A stretch of DNA of 64,000 bases from Microplitis mediator (GCF_029852145.1 NC_079979.1:12068642-12132641), one strand, 5' to 3'; counted from the first letter of the stretch, positions 23,015 to 34,035 are shown. Notes: generated by a model from the letters alone, not told the origin. Numbers and translations are program-made.

Positions 23015-25622
23015 AAAAACAATTTCTTTTTTTATGGTATCCAAAAATTGAAAGTATAACTAAAAATAAAAATTTTGGTACCATTCCGAGCTCTTAATAA
23101 TGATATTAAGGTTTGCCTCAATCCATTTTTCTATTTTCCATTTAAATAACACGGGAAAAAAAATTTTTTTTTTTTAGAATTTTCCAGCCCATAAACCAAT
23201 CAACGGATTTTTATGCATAACAAATATTTTTGTAGGAAATTGAACGCTCTACAAAAAAAGTCTCTAATTATTTTTTGATATAAATATATATATAATCATT
23301 TTTAGAAAATTCTAAAAAAAAAAAAATTTTTTTCCTATGTCATTTAAATGGAAAATAGAAAAATGGATTGAGGCAAACCTTAATATTATTATTAAGAACT
23401 CGGGTTGGCACCGAAATTTTTATTTTCAGGTATACTTTCAATTTTTGAATACCAAAAAAAATTTTTTTTTCTGAAACACCCTATTGTAGATAAATTAAAC
23501 ATGTGGAATCAATTGATAAACATTTAAAATGATCGCTATAATATAACTTATTTATATAGCTAATTTATAAGAAGAAAAGTAGAAAAACTTACTGAAAATC
23601 AACTTCTCGTAATGACATATCTATTTCTAATTTTTCAATAACTTCAACTACTTTTGTTTTCATAGCTACAATTTGGGTTAGAGAATCATATAATGAATTC
23701 CATCGTACGACTGTTGGCCGTCGAAAAGCACATCCAGCAATATCAATGACTTTTTCTTTTTGTTTTGGTGTACCCATCAATTTCCAAAATGCGTTACATC
23801 TTTTTATTGTTTCGTTATGCATAGCGTGTAATTTTTTTACATTTTTTATAGAATTTATAACATCAGTAGTTGCTAATAAATTCAACGTGTGGCTTGCACA
23901 CCTAAAATGATTTGGAAGGAATTTATGCAGATCATCAGCTTCGATAGGTTCACATTGATCAGATTCCACGGAATTTTCTAGTGTTGATAAATTAGAATCA
24001 GAGCTATCGTACTCATCTTCACTGCTTTCTTCAATATTTGATGTTTCTAAAGACAATACAGACAATTTATGGTTTTTCACTGCTCATTATGATTGCAATT
24101 ATTTATTACGTAATATTACCTTCAGATTCAGTAATTTCCGGATAACCGACACCATGTTCTTTAAAGGCTTTGATTAGATTTTTTGCATTATCAGTTACTG
24201 TTGCTACTATTTTAGATCTAGATATTCCGTAATCGTCATGAATCTCTCTTATTTTTTGGGCTATTCTGTCAAAAGAATGAGTCCCCTGAAGCCTGCTGCA
24301 TGCTAATGCAGCAACACATGGTTGAAAAGTTTTAACATCGATCTAAATAATAATGAGAAGAAATTTTATAAATATTAAAAAGAAAGGCTTCTATAATAAT
24401 GATATAAACAGTTTATAACGAGTTATAAATGTACCCAATTTACACAAAGCCCAATAAAGCGATAACTGCTATTACTCCATATATCAACAGAGGTAGAAAC
24501 ATAATCATGATTTTTTATAATATTTTTAATCATATTTTTATTATGATCATATACTTGATCCACTCTTCGACAAACAGTACGTCTCGATATAGGTTTCAAT
24601 TCTATACCTTTTTTCAAAGGTAAATCTAAAGAATATAGTGCAAAATTATGTAATTAAAATTTTTTCCTTAGTTTAAGGTCGATACATTACCTTTGAAAAT
24701 GTTTCTAAATTCTGATTGTTCCACCAAAGAAAAAGGAGCAGAAGTGGCCAAAAATAACGATGCAACGTTATTTTCAAATCGAGTTTGAACATTTTTGGTA
24801 GTTGTATTTTCAGATGCAGTTAATTCAGAATTTTTTCTTTTTTTTTCATTTTTATAATCAACATATTTGTTGTAATCATTTGGGTGACACCTCTAGTAAA
24901 TTTTAAATTAAAAGTTTTGAATTATGAAGTAAAAATAATTAATAAATTAAAAAACAACTAATTTATTTACTTTTATATGCTTGGTATAATTAGATGGAGC
25001 TTTCATAGATCCTCGAATCATTTTTTTTGTTGTACACAACTGACATTGAGCTGGAATATTGTCATCAGTTACACTCTCAAAATCAGGTTGAAAAAATTGT
25101 CCATCAAGGTGTTACGTCCTGGTTGATGTTTTGGCGCTGGCGTAGTTGAGCGGTCGATTTAAATTGGACGTAATGGAAACTTACATATAATTATAAATAA
25201 TAATTAAGTATGGGTTGAACAGCCACCATTTGGTGGTTGAAATAAACTGGTTATATTTATATGTTATTAAATATATTATCTGGATCTGTTTTATTCAATG
25301 AATAAAGAGATAGTTGGAGAATTTGTGAAACGTACAATTCTGATGTTATAATATTGTTAAGTTGTTCTTAAGGGGTTAGGGGTAGTCAGAATTTTCAAAA
25401 AATCGATTTTTTTTTTTTTGCATTTTCTTAAAGTATAATATTTTAAAAATATTGTGTGAAAATTTGAAGTGAATCCGACAAATTCTTTTCGAGTTATTTA
25501 ACAATGACCAAAGGACGCTCGGGTGCTACGTGGCATTCGAGAGCAGGTAGCTAGAAACAGCTGCAAGCAACCGACCTTTCGGGTTTCATTGTCATGAATA
25601 TCTCCCCATTTTAATGTATTTA

Positions 25623-25628
<6 letters not shown>

Positions 25629-25707
<79 letters not shown>
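25629..25707. repeat. (TA)n microsatellite
   Basis: About 40 uninterrupted TA units in the 5' region of the Mutator-like element, ending about 140 bp before the transposase ATG. Confidence 0.97.
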
Positions 25708-25709
<2 letters not shown>

Positions 25710-25847
25710 TTCTACATATATTCACAATTTGTAGGTAGTACAAGAACTGAAAAATAATTTTTGGTTGCCAGTATACCTGTAGTCGTTGCACTGATCAGTC
25801 GATAGTTTTGTGATAAATTATTTCTCAAGTGAATTAAATTATTAACC

Positions 25848-27602
25848 ATGGGACGTGATTCTAGAAAGGTTTCAAGAGAACTTCGGAGTTCTGAAAAAAT
25901 TAATAAGTCGCGTTCAGTCAAAAGAAAGAATGTTTTTAATCCGAAAACAGCCGAACGTGATGAAAGTATTCAGAGTACATCTTCTAAAAAATTAAAACAA
26001 AACACTGAAGATGATGTACCTGAAGACAGCAGTACTGAATTTCGAATAATAAATTTTATTCAGGTATTCACTGCAATTTCTGCTCTTATAAAATGTAAAA
26101 AATGTGATGGAAATGTAGTGTTTCAAACAGCAAGTACACGTGGGCTGGGATTCAAAATTGTAGTTGCATGTAATAACTGTGGAAATGAATATATTCCTTC
26201 CTGTTCTTTCGTTGGGCATTCTTATGAAATAAACAGACGTTTCATTTTTGTAATGAGAATACTAGGAATAGGATACGAAGGATTGTGCAAGTTTTGCGGC
26301 CTGATGGACATGCCGTCTTTTTTAGATAAATCTACGCATACAATTTTACTGAAACAGATTTTGAATTGTAGTAAAGCCGTCGCAGAAACCTTCATGACGA
26401 AAGCTGTGAATGAAGAAAAGCAAGCAATGCCAACAACTGAAAATGAAGATATAAATCATCTAACTGTATCGGGAGATGGAACCTGGCAAAAACGGGGATA
26501 TACATCGTCATTTGGAGTTTCTTCTATAATTGGCTATTTTACTGGAAAGATTCTTGACATAAACATTAAAAGTGCATATTGTAAGCTATGTGAGTATTGG
26601 AAAAAAAAAACAAATACTGTTGAGTTCGAGGAATGGTATCAATCGCATGAAGATGTGTGTTCTGCTAATCATCAAGGGTCTTCTGGGAAAATGGAGGTGG
26701 ATGCGATGGTCGAAATGTTTTCGTATTCTGAAACTAAATATGGAGTTAAGTATGCCAACTATATTGGTGATGGTGACTCCAAGACCTATTCAGGAATTAT
26801 AAAATCAGATCCTTACGAAAATACAACTGTAAATAAAAAGGAATGTATAGGGCATGTCCAAAAGCGGATGGGGAGTCGATTACGTACGCTGAAGAGTAAA
26901 CAAAAAGGTCTTGGTGGTCGAGGTAAGCTCACAGGAAAATTAATAGACAAACTAACTGTGTACTATGGTTTAGCAATACGCCGGCATTGTGATTCTATTG
27001 AAAATATGAAATCTGCTATAATGGCAACCTTTTATCACTACGGCTCGAGTGATGAAAAACCGAATCATGATATGTGTCCAAAAGGCGAAGAATCTTGGTG
27101 CTCTTACCAGCGCGCTGAAGCAAGAGGAGAGCTTGATACCTTTTCTCACGATTATTCTCCTTTACCTTCTGATGTTTTAAAAGCTATCAAGCCTATATAC
27201 GAAGATCTTAGTAATGAAAATTTACTTTCAAGATGTGTAGGTGGATTCAATCAGAATAATAATGAAAGCTTTAACCAACTAGTATGGAAAATATGCCCAA
27301 AAACGGTAAATACTAGTTTTACCATCGTACAAATAGCTGCATACGTTGCTATGTGTATATTTAATGAGGGTATAAATTCATTATTAGTCTTGATGAATAC
27401 ACTAGGACTTAATTGTGGGCCTAATTCTCATCGGTATGCAGAAAGAATGGATGCTGCACGTATCAAAGTAGCAGATAAGCGCGCTAATGATAACACCCGA
27501 GAAGGTCGATTGCAACGTAGGCACCAGCAAATCGATATTTTGGAAGCTGCTATGTCGGCTGAAGAGCTATTATATGGTCCAGGAATAGATGACTCAGTGT
27601 AA
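25848..27602 (+). CDS. Mutator-like transposase (PF20700-type), intact ORF
   Basis: This single 584-codon ORF has no internal stop, begins at ATG in context accATGG, and has a basic N-terminus (residues 1-50). Cysteine pairs CKKC (83-86) and CNNC (108-111), then CKFC (147-150), look like zinc ligands. SGDGTWQKRGY (about 208-218) and YIGDGDSKTY (about 305-314) supply Asp residues of the likely DDE catalytic core. CIGHVQKRMGSRL (about 333) and NQNNNESFNQLVW (about 464) follow. These motifs match the arthropod Mutator-like transposase family as I know it. It would cut and integrate its own element. Intactness suggests a recent, possibly active insertion. Confidence 0.85.
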   Translation: MGRDSRKVSRELRSSEKINKSRSVKRKNVFNPKTAERDESIQSTSSKKLKQNTEDDVPEDSSTEFRIINFIQVFTAISALIKCKKCDGNVVFQTASTRGLGFKIVVACNNCGNEYIPSCSFVGHSYEINRRFIFVMRILGIGYEGLCKFCGLMDMPSFLDKSTHTILLKQILNCSKAVAETFMTKAVNEEKQAMPTTENEDINHLTVSGDGTWQKRGYTSSFGVSSIIGYFTGKILDINIKSAYCKLCEYWKKKTNTVEFEEWYQSHEDVCSANHQGSSGKMEVDAMVEMFSYSETKYGVKYANYIGDGDSKTYSGIIKSDPYENTTVNKKECIGHVQKRMGSRLRTLKSKQKGLGGRGKLTGKLIDKLTVYYGLAIRRHCDSIENMKSAIMATFYHYGSSDEKPNHDMCPKGEESWCSYQRAEARGELDTFSHDYSPLPSDVLKAIKPIYEDLSNENLLSRCVGGFNQNNNESFNQLVWKICPKTVNTSFTIVQIAAYVAMCIFNEGINSLLVLMNTLGLNCGPNSHRYAERMDAARIKVADKRANDNTREGRLQRRHQQIDILEAAMSAEELLYGPGIDDSV

Positions 27603-27760
27603 GTTATTAAATAATTCTTATAATTCGACATAAATCCATAGCAAAACTTTAAATGCGTTTTTCTCAAAACTATGTTTTCTGAACTGGTGATCACTGTAAC
27701 TTAAAAACTGCTCGGTAGATTTCAATAAAATTTATTGTACTTTTGAAATACATTAAAAAC

Positions 27761-27918
27761 TCGTGCCTGATCGAAGGATTTTTTTTTTTTTTCAAAATTT
27801 CGATTTTTTTTTAACAATAAACTGTCGGTTTTTTTCTCGAAAATTTGAAAAAAATTTCCTGAGGCCGCCATTTTGTTAATTTCGAAAAAAAAAAAAAAAG
27901 CTTCGATCAGGCACAAGA
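27761..27918. repeat. Inverted repeat downstream of the Mutator-like ORF
   Basis: CTCGTGCCTGATCGAAG (near 27760) is mirrored by CTTCGATCAGGCACAAG ending at 27918, with poly-T and poly-A runs inside. The 160-bp hairpin lies about 160 bp after the stop codon, in the presumed 3' UTR. Confidence 0.7.
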
Positions 27919-29310
27919 TTATCTATTAATAAAACTAATTTTTCTTGTCCGATTGATTTTAGATGAATCTCCAAGGACTTATGATGATCACCGCAAAGGA
28001 CTTCGGGAGGAACGGGCTCTACAAAAACAGCGATAACTTTTTGAATTATTAATTTTTTTTTTTGAAATTTTCGTGAAGTCAAATCGAAACGTGTTCTAAT
28101 AAAGCTATGTTTTTATTTTTGTCAAATAAAGTAATTAACTACAAAAAAAAAATTATTGAAAATCATCATTTTTTCATACCCCTGAGTACCCCTAACCCCT
28201 TAACAATAACTTCGAGAATGTGAGAACGAAGTTGAGTTTTTAATATTGAGCCTGACTGCTCTCTATGATTCTATATCTCAGACTGACTTCTCTTGATCGA
28301 GAAAAACTAGAGTAACTCTTATCAATACGTTTGGGCATCAGACCCGCGCATCGAGTCATATGGAGGGGTCATTCGAGATAACGCATGTTCTCGAATGATC
28401 CATTCTAATATTTATTGAAAATACTTAGTTCTCACGATCTCTCTACTTTTGTTACTAACAAATGAGTCACTTATCTATTAACAAAAGCTATCTTAAACAA
28501 AATAGGTATTTGTGCAGCTGCACGTCTCGAGGGTTAACTCGAGGCGTCAGCGCTTATTTATATTTGATAAAATATAGAAAAATAAGTTTATCAACTATTA
28601 CTCATATCCTTAACGTTCAAATGTCTTAAATAATATTATTCTATTATTATATTATATTATTTTATATGATTAATTAAATATTATTGGAATTACTAGATTA
28701 TCGATATTCGATATAATTAGTTAGGTTTCAGGTCGGTAATTAAGGAAGTAAAAGCCTACGTCATCTGCCATACAGGCTGGGACGTAACAAAGGTAAGGTC
28801 GTTTTGCACACTCAATCTTTAACTTCTCAAGGTCGTCACAATCGGAATTATTATCAAGCTTACGTTTTTGACTAGTTGTACCAACGGGATTACTTTCTTC
28901 ATTTTCCTTTTTATTAATTATCTTTTCATTTTCGATAATCACTGAAAGACTACTGTTATGCTTGTTTTCGATTTTATTGGTGTGAGAATCGTCAATATTT
29001 ATAACCAAAGAGGAATTTAATTTTTCACCACTAGTTTCTGTAAAACTAAGATCAGATTCCATAAGATCACTTATCGCCAGTTCTAATGATTCACTTGTTG
29101 AGCTAACGATGCTATCCATGTGTTCCATAATTTGATTGTCATTAACCATTTTTATGGAAAATAAAAGTATTAAATTCTCTCGATTGATACTCTGTTATTA
29201 AAACGATATTTAAATCATTAATAATTATCATTACTTGAATTTTAACACGACACGATACTGCAATTATAATGAAACGACACTTAAACAGCAGTACGTATAT
29301 ATATGTATAT

Positions 29311-30339
29311 TAGGGTGCTTCGTTTCCGGCGAAAGTATTTTTTTTGTTGCTCATCAAGCAAAATATTGTTTTTTATGCTGAAACAAAAATTCCTGCCAAG
29401 TTTGAGCTCTTAATTCCGATTTGAAGTACATTCCATTTGATTTCAAAGATTTCCCATTCAAAATACATGTAAATCAAATTACTTTTTTTTTAACTTTCTA
29501 ATACTCAGCTGCATTTTATGATATCGACGCGGTTTTGGTCGCAAATTGTAGGGCATTTGGTGTTCTTCAAAAGTGCCCATAGTTACTTAGCTGTAATTCC
29601 AGCTGTTTTACTAGTGTCCGTTGCGAAAGTTATTTTTCCTATGAAATTGAACTTTATTGGCTTGCAGAACGTAAACCAATGAAAGTACACTAAAAATGCT
29701 AATGGAGATTTTATAGGAAATTTTATTCCCTTAAAAAAAAATCTTATGAGTCAACTCGCTGAAGTACATAGTTTCCGAGTTATAGTAATTTTAATAATTT
29801 GAAAAATATAATATCAATTGTAATTGTTTTTTTTTTATATTTTGTTTTTCAAATTATTAAAATTACTATAACTCTGAAACTATGGACTTCAGCGAGTTGA
29901 CTCATAGGACTTTTTTTGAAGGGAATAAAATTTCCTATAAAATTTCTTGTAGCATTTTTAGTGTAGTTTCATTGGATTACGTTCTGCAAGCCAATAAAAG
30001 TCAATTTCATAGGAAAAATAACTTCCGCAACGGACACTAGTAGAACAGCTGGAATTACAGCTAAATATCTACGGGCACTTTTGAAGAACACTAAATGCCC
30101 TACAATTTGCGACCAAAACCGCATCGATATCATAAAACGCAGCTGAGTATTAGAAAGTTAAAAAAAAAGTAATTTAATTTACATGTATTTTAAATGGGAA
30201 ATCTTTGAAATCAAATGGAATGTACTTCAAATTAGAATTAAGAGCTCAAACTTGGCAGGAATTTTTGTTTCAGCATAAAAAACAATATTTTGCTTGATGA
30301 GTATAAAAAAAATACTTTCGCCGGAAACGAAGCACCCTA
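29311..30339. mobile_element. TAGGGTG-type snap-back element, copy 3, TSD ATGTATAT
   Basis: The 1.03 kb palindrome starts TAGGGTGCTTCG and ends CGAAGCACCCTA. It is flanked by the perfect 8-bp ATGTATAT (29303-29310, 30340-30347). The arms mirror each other nearly base for base around 29825. Its block order matches copy 1 (1720-2852), for example 'ctcagctgcatttta' against 'ctcagccgcatttta', although overall sequence has diverged. It lies just upstream of the hAT transposase start. Confidence 0.9.

Positions 30340-30347
<8 letters not shown>

Positions 30348-30417
<70 letters not shown>
30348..30417. repeat. (TA)n microsatellite
   Basis: An uninterrupted TA run begins within the right target duplication of the snap-back element. 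Confidence 0.95.
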
Positions 30418-30929
30418 CTTATGATAGCAGATCACTTGTGCAAAAATGTAAACACTGAAAAAAAACGTCACAATTCCCAAGTGGCCAGCTCAGCTTTTTG
30501 TTGGCTTTTAGTTATCTATTCGAAGTCAACTTTTTGCTATTTCTAAATGTTATCAAAATGGTAACAAAAAGTACTTTTGAAAAAGATAACTTTTAAAAGT
30601 TATCTTAAGGTTAACATAAAAATGTTAACAAAATATAATATGAAAAAGTTAGCAAAATGTTACCATAAAATATAGTCATAAATGGTGACTTTTTAGAGAT
30701 AAATAAAAGTTACCAATTTAATGTTGATAATTTATCTTCCCTAAAATGTTACATATATGTTGACTTTTTAGTATTATTTAAAAGATAGCATTTTATTGGT
30801 AACATTTTACTAACAATTTTGGGTTAACATTTTGCTAATATTATAGTATTTCATTTTGTTATCAATTTGTTGACATTTAGATGTTTTCAACCACAAAAAA
30901 GGCGGTAAACGCTGTACAAGCCGCCATTT

Positions 30930-30935
<6 letters not shown>

Positions 30936-30979
<44 letters not shown>
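30936..30979. repeat. (TA)n microsatellite
   Basis: A TA run of about 22 units upstream of the DUF4806-like gene. Confidence 0.95.
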
Positions 30980-30982
<3 letters not shown>

Positions 30983-31118
30983 GCTCGAGTGTGATGTGAA
31001 CAACATAACCTAATATTATTTTGTCTTTTAATTACTGTGAAATAATTTATAATATAATTTATAGCTATTGATTAACAATACTCAACGGTTCATAAAAGGT
31101 AAAATTTTATATATAAGT

Positions 31119-32331
31119 ATGGAAAATTTTCGACAGCGGATACGAAAACCGCTTGATTTGCTTGGACCACGACAACTAAAACGACGTACGCAACAAATAC
31201 TTGCACTGGAATATTTGTTATCTAACTTAAATAATAATAATAATAATAACACTAACATTAATATTTACAACAATAACAATAACGACAACGACCATGACGA
31301 CGATAACAGTAGCCGCGATTCAGACGTTTCAGATGATCCTAGCCGTTTTTCAGGAGCTGTCGATCAAGCTAATGATGAGCCTTTGCCATTGATTGATGGG
31401 CTTAACTTTTTTGATCAACCAGTAACCCGATCAGAGTATTAGTTACTTAATTTCCATGTAAACAATCAAGTTGCTAGTGGTGATAATGATTCGATTCTTA
31501 CTGAGTTCATAAAAGAGTGGCATGTTAAACATAAAATCACACGTGAAGCGACTGACGAACTTTTACGCAAACTTCAATCATAGTCTCAAGAACAATGTTT
31601 CTATGCAAAATGAATTTGTAAGTACTAATTAGCTGTTGATATTTCATAATTTTTGAATAACTATCATAAAAATATTACAGAAAGACATGATACGGAAAGC
31701 TGGTGGTCGCAATGTACAAAAAACCACTCGTTTTGCATTGGAATCATTCATTTCTGATGAGTTGGCAAAACAAGTGACATGGTCCGGATTACACAGTGAG
31801 ATTAAAATCTCAGCATGTTTCTTCGTAGAAATTATTAGTGGTAATAGAGCGATAAATAATATTGTAAGATTAACTATCCTGCTTAAAAAATCCGATAGAT
31901 TCTCATAGCTGTAAGTATAAGGCCCTATACTTAACTATAGCACTTCTCATAGAACAAATTTATTCTTATAAAATCTCTCTAGGAATTCATGAGAATCTAT
32001 TGGATTCTATGAGATTTTTTAAGCAGGGTATCTACTCTTCAAGTTCTAGCAATAACTTGCTTTTTGAAGCCTTTGATTGATCTTTCTACTGTCAAAGTAA
32101 AATAATTTACAACCAAACAAGCTATAAATAAATGCTGTATTTAAATTATTATGTTCATTAATTTTTCTTCGTTTTTTTTCTTTTTTAGAAATTTTATTAA
32201 GCACTTTGAACGTTACAAAACCTGATGTTGAACATCAAATGAAAGCCTGGTTTCAACGCGGTAGTGACCGAGCCAATAAGAATACCGATCCTACAAATGG
32301 TTCTGTCAAAAAGCAAAAAGTTGCCAAATAA
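31119..32331 (+). pseudogene. DUF4806-like transposon-borne gene, degenerate
   Basis: An ATG at 31119 opens MENFRQRIRKPLDLLG, an Asn/Asp-rich low-complexity stretch, then an in-frame TAG (31440-31442). The same frame continues past it to LTEFIKEWHVKHKITREATD, a helix pattern common at the N-terminus of such proteins. After a likely intron (31618-31680) comes RFALESFISDELAKQVTWSG, like the start of DUF4806. After a second intron (GTAAG at 31864, AG at 32188) comes LNVTKPDVEHQMKAWFQRGSD, like its end, and a TAA near 32328. DUF4806 has no known biochemical function. The premature stop suggests a pseudogene unless it is spliced out. Confidence 0.55.
31876..32030. mobile_element. Small CCTGCTTAAAAAAT MITE in an intron
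   Basis: The ends TATCCTGCTTAAAAAATC and GATTTTTTAAGCAGGGTA are inverted copies, and the 155-bp interior is also largely palindromic (GATTCTCATAG words). It sits in the second intron of the DUF4806-like gene with TA at both edges. Its TIR resembles the CCCTGGTTAAAAAAG elements at 10744 and 42214. Confidence 0.7.
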
Positions 32332-32449
32332 TTTGTAGTTACCATCTTTATATTTACAAGTTGTTTTCAAAAAACTTTTTTTTAATAGCATAAAGAGTTT
32401 TCTGTTCTCTAAGCCTAAATTAATGATCTCAAAACATAAAAGTAAGCTT

Positions 32450-32860
32450 ATCAGATAAAAATAAAACTATAAGTTAGTGTCACCAGTGCGCTAGTCACAA
32501 CAACTAGTCTTGATATTAAGCTCACAATTATTATTACTATTATTGTTATTAATATAAAACTTATGAATGTTGTAAAGAAATTGTTAATAAATTTAAGCAT
32601 TCCAATTATAAAAAATTGTATATTTGTCACAATAAACTGCGAGTGATTACAATTTACAAATAAATATAAACACAATTCTAAAAATATTCTATCATGAAAT
32701 GAAATATTTATTTTTTCTTGTTTAATATATGTATATAAACAAGAAAAAATAAATATTTCATTTCATGATAGAATATTTTTAGAATTTATGTTTGTTTATT
32801 TGTAAATTTTCAAATTTCCCGCGGTTTATACTACCCCTAACCTCTAATGATCCTTAAAAT
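32450..32860. other. AT-rich sequence with a perfect inverted repeat
   Basis: The phrase 'aaatatttattttttcttg' (about 32702) and its complement (about 32740-32760) flank a short centre, with 'ttctatcatgaaatg' (about 32687) mirrored by 'catttcatgatagaa' (about 32759). This hairpin of about 45 bp arms is inside the DUF4806 element. No gene. Confidence 0.5.
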
Positions 32861-34035
32861 TGTTAACATTAAATCAACTAAAATAAGACTGATTTGTTGA
32901 ATTAAAGTCAACTTTTTTCCATCAACTTGTTACCAATAAAAAGTTAACAATTTGTTATGTTTTTGGTAACCAAAAACACATTGTGATTTGTTAACAAAAA
33001 GTTGAAAAATGTCAACATTAAGTTATGAAAATGTCAATAAATAGTTAACAATTTGTTACCAAAAAGTTATCTTTTTGAGACAGAAAAAAGTTAACATTTT
33101 GCTGGACATTAGTAGTGATATTTGTTGATAAAAATTTGCCTTTTTACATCTCAATATAAATGTTAACATTTTTTTTGTTAACTTTTTCGATACGAAAAAG
33201 TTAACATTTGGCCACTTGGGAACAAAGAGGCTATTGACGCAAGCGCCATCTATTTTTAATTTTGGCGCTTAATTCGAATCGATTTGAAACGTAATACTTA
33301 CATTAAACGTAGAAATGTAGTATTCTTAGCAATATTTATATTAATAAATATCAAATTTTATTTTAATTTCGAATTCTCGAGACTAAATAAATCATGTCAA
33401 TAGAAAAAAGTTTTTTTTTTTTTAAGAACCCGTAAAGAAATGATGTTATAAAATTTCGCATAATCATTGTTGCACGGGTATATAAAAATGATTGATTAGA
33501 TTACTGCTTGAAGCTGAAACATAAACTGTACGCAAGTGCACTTATTTGAACTAAACAGTATAGATTTGACAATAATATATTAATATCATCTAATGAATAA
33601 ATTTGAATATTAAAATCTTAAGAGTGTAATAGTATATTCAAAAATTATAATTTTAAGTCTCGATCGTCGTATGTAAAGTTCTAGTTGTGGTAGAATAAGT
33701 ATTAAAATTTTTTTTTTTTAAATAGATACTGTGGGAATTATAGGACTTATTCAATTATAAGTCCTAATTACAATTATACTTAGTACTTATATCAAATTTA
33801 AGTAAAAAGTACAATAGTCTTTAGTACTTACTACAACTTTCAAGTACCAAGTACAATGTATTTAGTATCGATAAATCGTCAAAAATACTAAGTTACAAAG
33901 TATTTAGTACTTTTTCTGTTTCTGAGGATAAGTATTTTTCAGATACGTACCAAGAATTAATTTGGGTTTCAAGTCAAATTTTACTTAAATACTCAGTATT
34001 TACTAAATTCTATTTTGCCCATTCCTGCTAAAAAC

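Larger units (their letters stand above)
22332..23483. mobile_element. TAGGGTG-type snap-back element, copy 2, TSD TTGTAGAT
   Basis: It starts TAGGGTGTTTC and ends GAAACACCCTA, flanked by the perfect 8-bp TTGTAGAT (22324-22331, 23484-23491). The left arm is split by another repeat (22358-23014). From about 23015 the arms mirror each other around 23240. It lies in the last intron of the hAT gene, whose splice sites it leaves intact. Confidence 0.88.
25368..28203 (+). mobile_element. Mutator-like transposon with intact transposase
   Basis: A 17-bp perfect terminal inverted repeat, TTAAGGGGTTAGGGGTA (25368-25384) and TACCCCTAACCCCTTAA (28187-28203), encloses 2.84 kb with one long ORF. The 8-11 bp duplication expected for Mutator-like elements was not found immediately outside, so the flanks have changed or the true ends lie slightly farther out. 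It is inserted in LTR-like element c. Confidence 0.75.
25110..28789. mobile_element. LTR-like element c in the hAT exon, TSD AAGG
   Basis: It begins TGTTACGTCCTGG and ends GGGACGTAACA, with a 4-bp AAGG duplication (25106-25109, 28790-28793). Without the Mutator-like insert it is about 0.85 kb (25110-25367 plus 28204-28789), the size of the family b LTRs. Excising it and one AAGG leaves the hAT exon in frame (..RPYL then DGQFF..), proving the insertion site. Orientation is uncertain. Confidence 0.8.
21570..29149 (-). pseudogene. hAT transposase (BED-finger) gene, six exons, interrupted
   Basis: Exons on the plus coordinate: 28790-29149 with 24971-25105 (one exon split by an LTR-like insert), 24691-24892, 24435-24625, 24120-24342, 23593-24079 and 21570-22265, all with GT/AG borders and matching phases. 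The order is an acidic Ser-rich N-terminus, a BED finger (CQLC..HIK..RCH), SVDIWS, TDNAKNLIKAF, RCASHTLNLLA, RPTVVRWNSLYDSL, LKPVADTLDKLQG and the dimerisation block PSSASVERLFN. This is a cut-and-paste DDE-type transposase. A single missing base near 21713 shifts the frame just before that block; the exon lengths sum to 2294, one short of a multiple of three. Insertions in exon 1 and intron 5 also break it. Confidence 0.9.
30474..33222 (+). mobile_element. TTCCCAAGTGGCC element carrying a DUF4806-like gene
   Basis: The ends TTCCCAAGTGGCCA (30474) and TGGCCACTTGGGAA (33222) are exact inverted repeats. The inner arms (30490-30900, 32860-33205) consist of iterated GTTAACAAAAAGTT-like words in opposite orientation. 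Between them are a (TA)n tract and the remains of an intron-containing gene. No convincing target duplication was seen. It looks like a DNA transposon whose gene is not a known transposase, or has lost one. Confidence 0.65.
21017..34027 (-). mobile_element. hAT transposon, 13 kb with nested insertions, TSD CTAAAAAC
   Basis: The left end is CAGTGATGGGCATAC (21017) and the right end TTTTGCCCATTCCTG (34027), matching at 10 of 12 terminal positions. A perfect 8-bp CTAAAAAC duplication flanks it (21009-21016, 34028-34035). The subterminal zones (21040-21400 and 33700-34000) are packed with AAGTAC and AAATACT words, as expected for transposase-binding repeats. Subtracting the nested elements leaves about 4.4 kb, a normal hAT size, and it carries its own transposase gene. 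It is inserted in the Jockey LINE. Confidence 0.9.
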
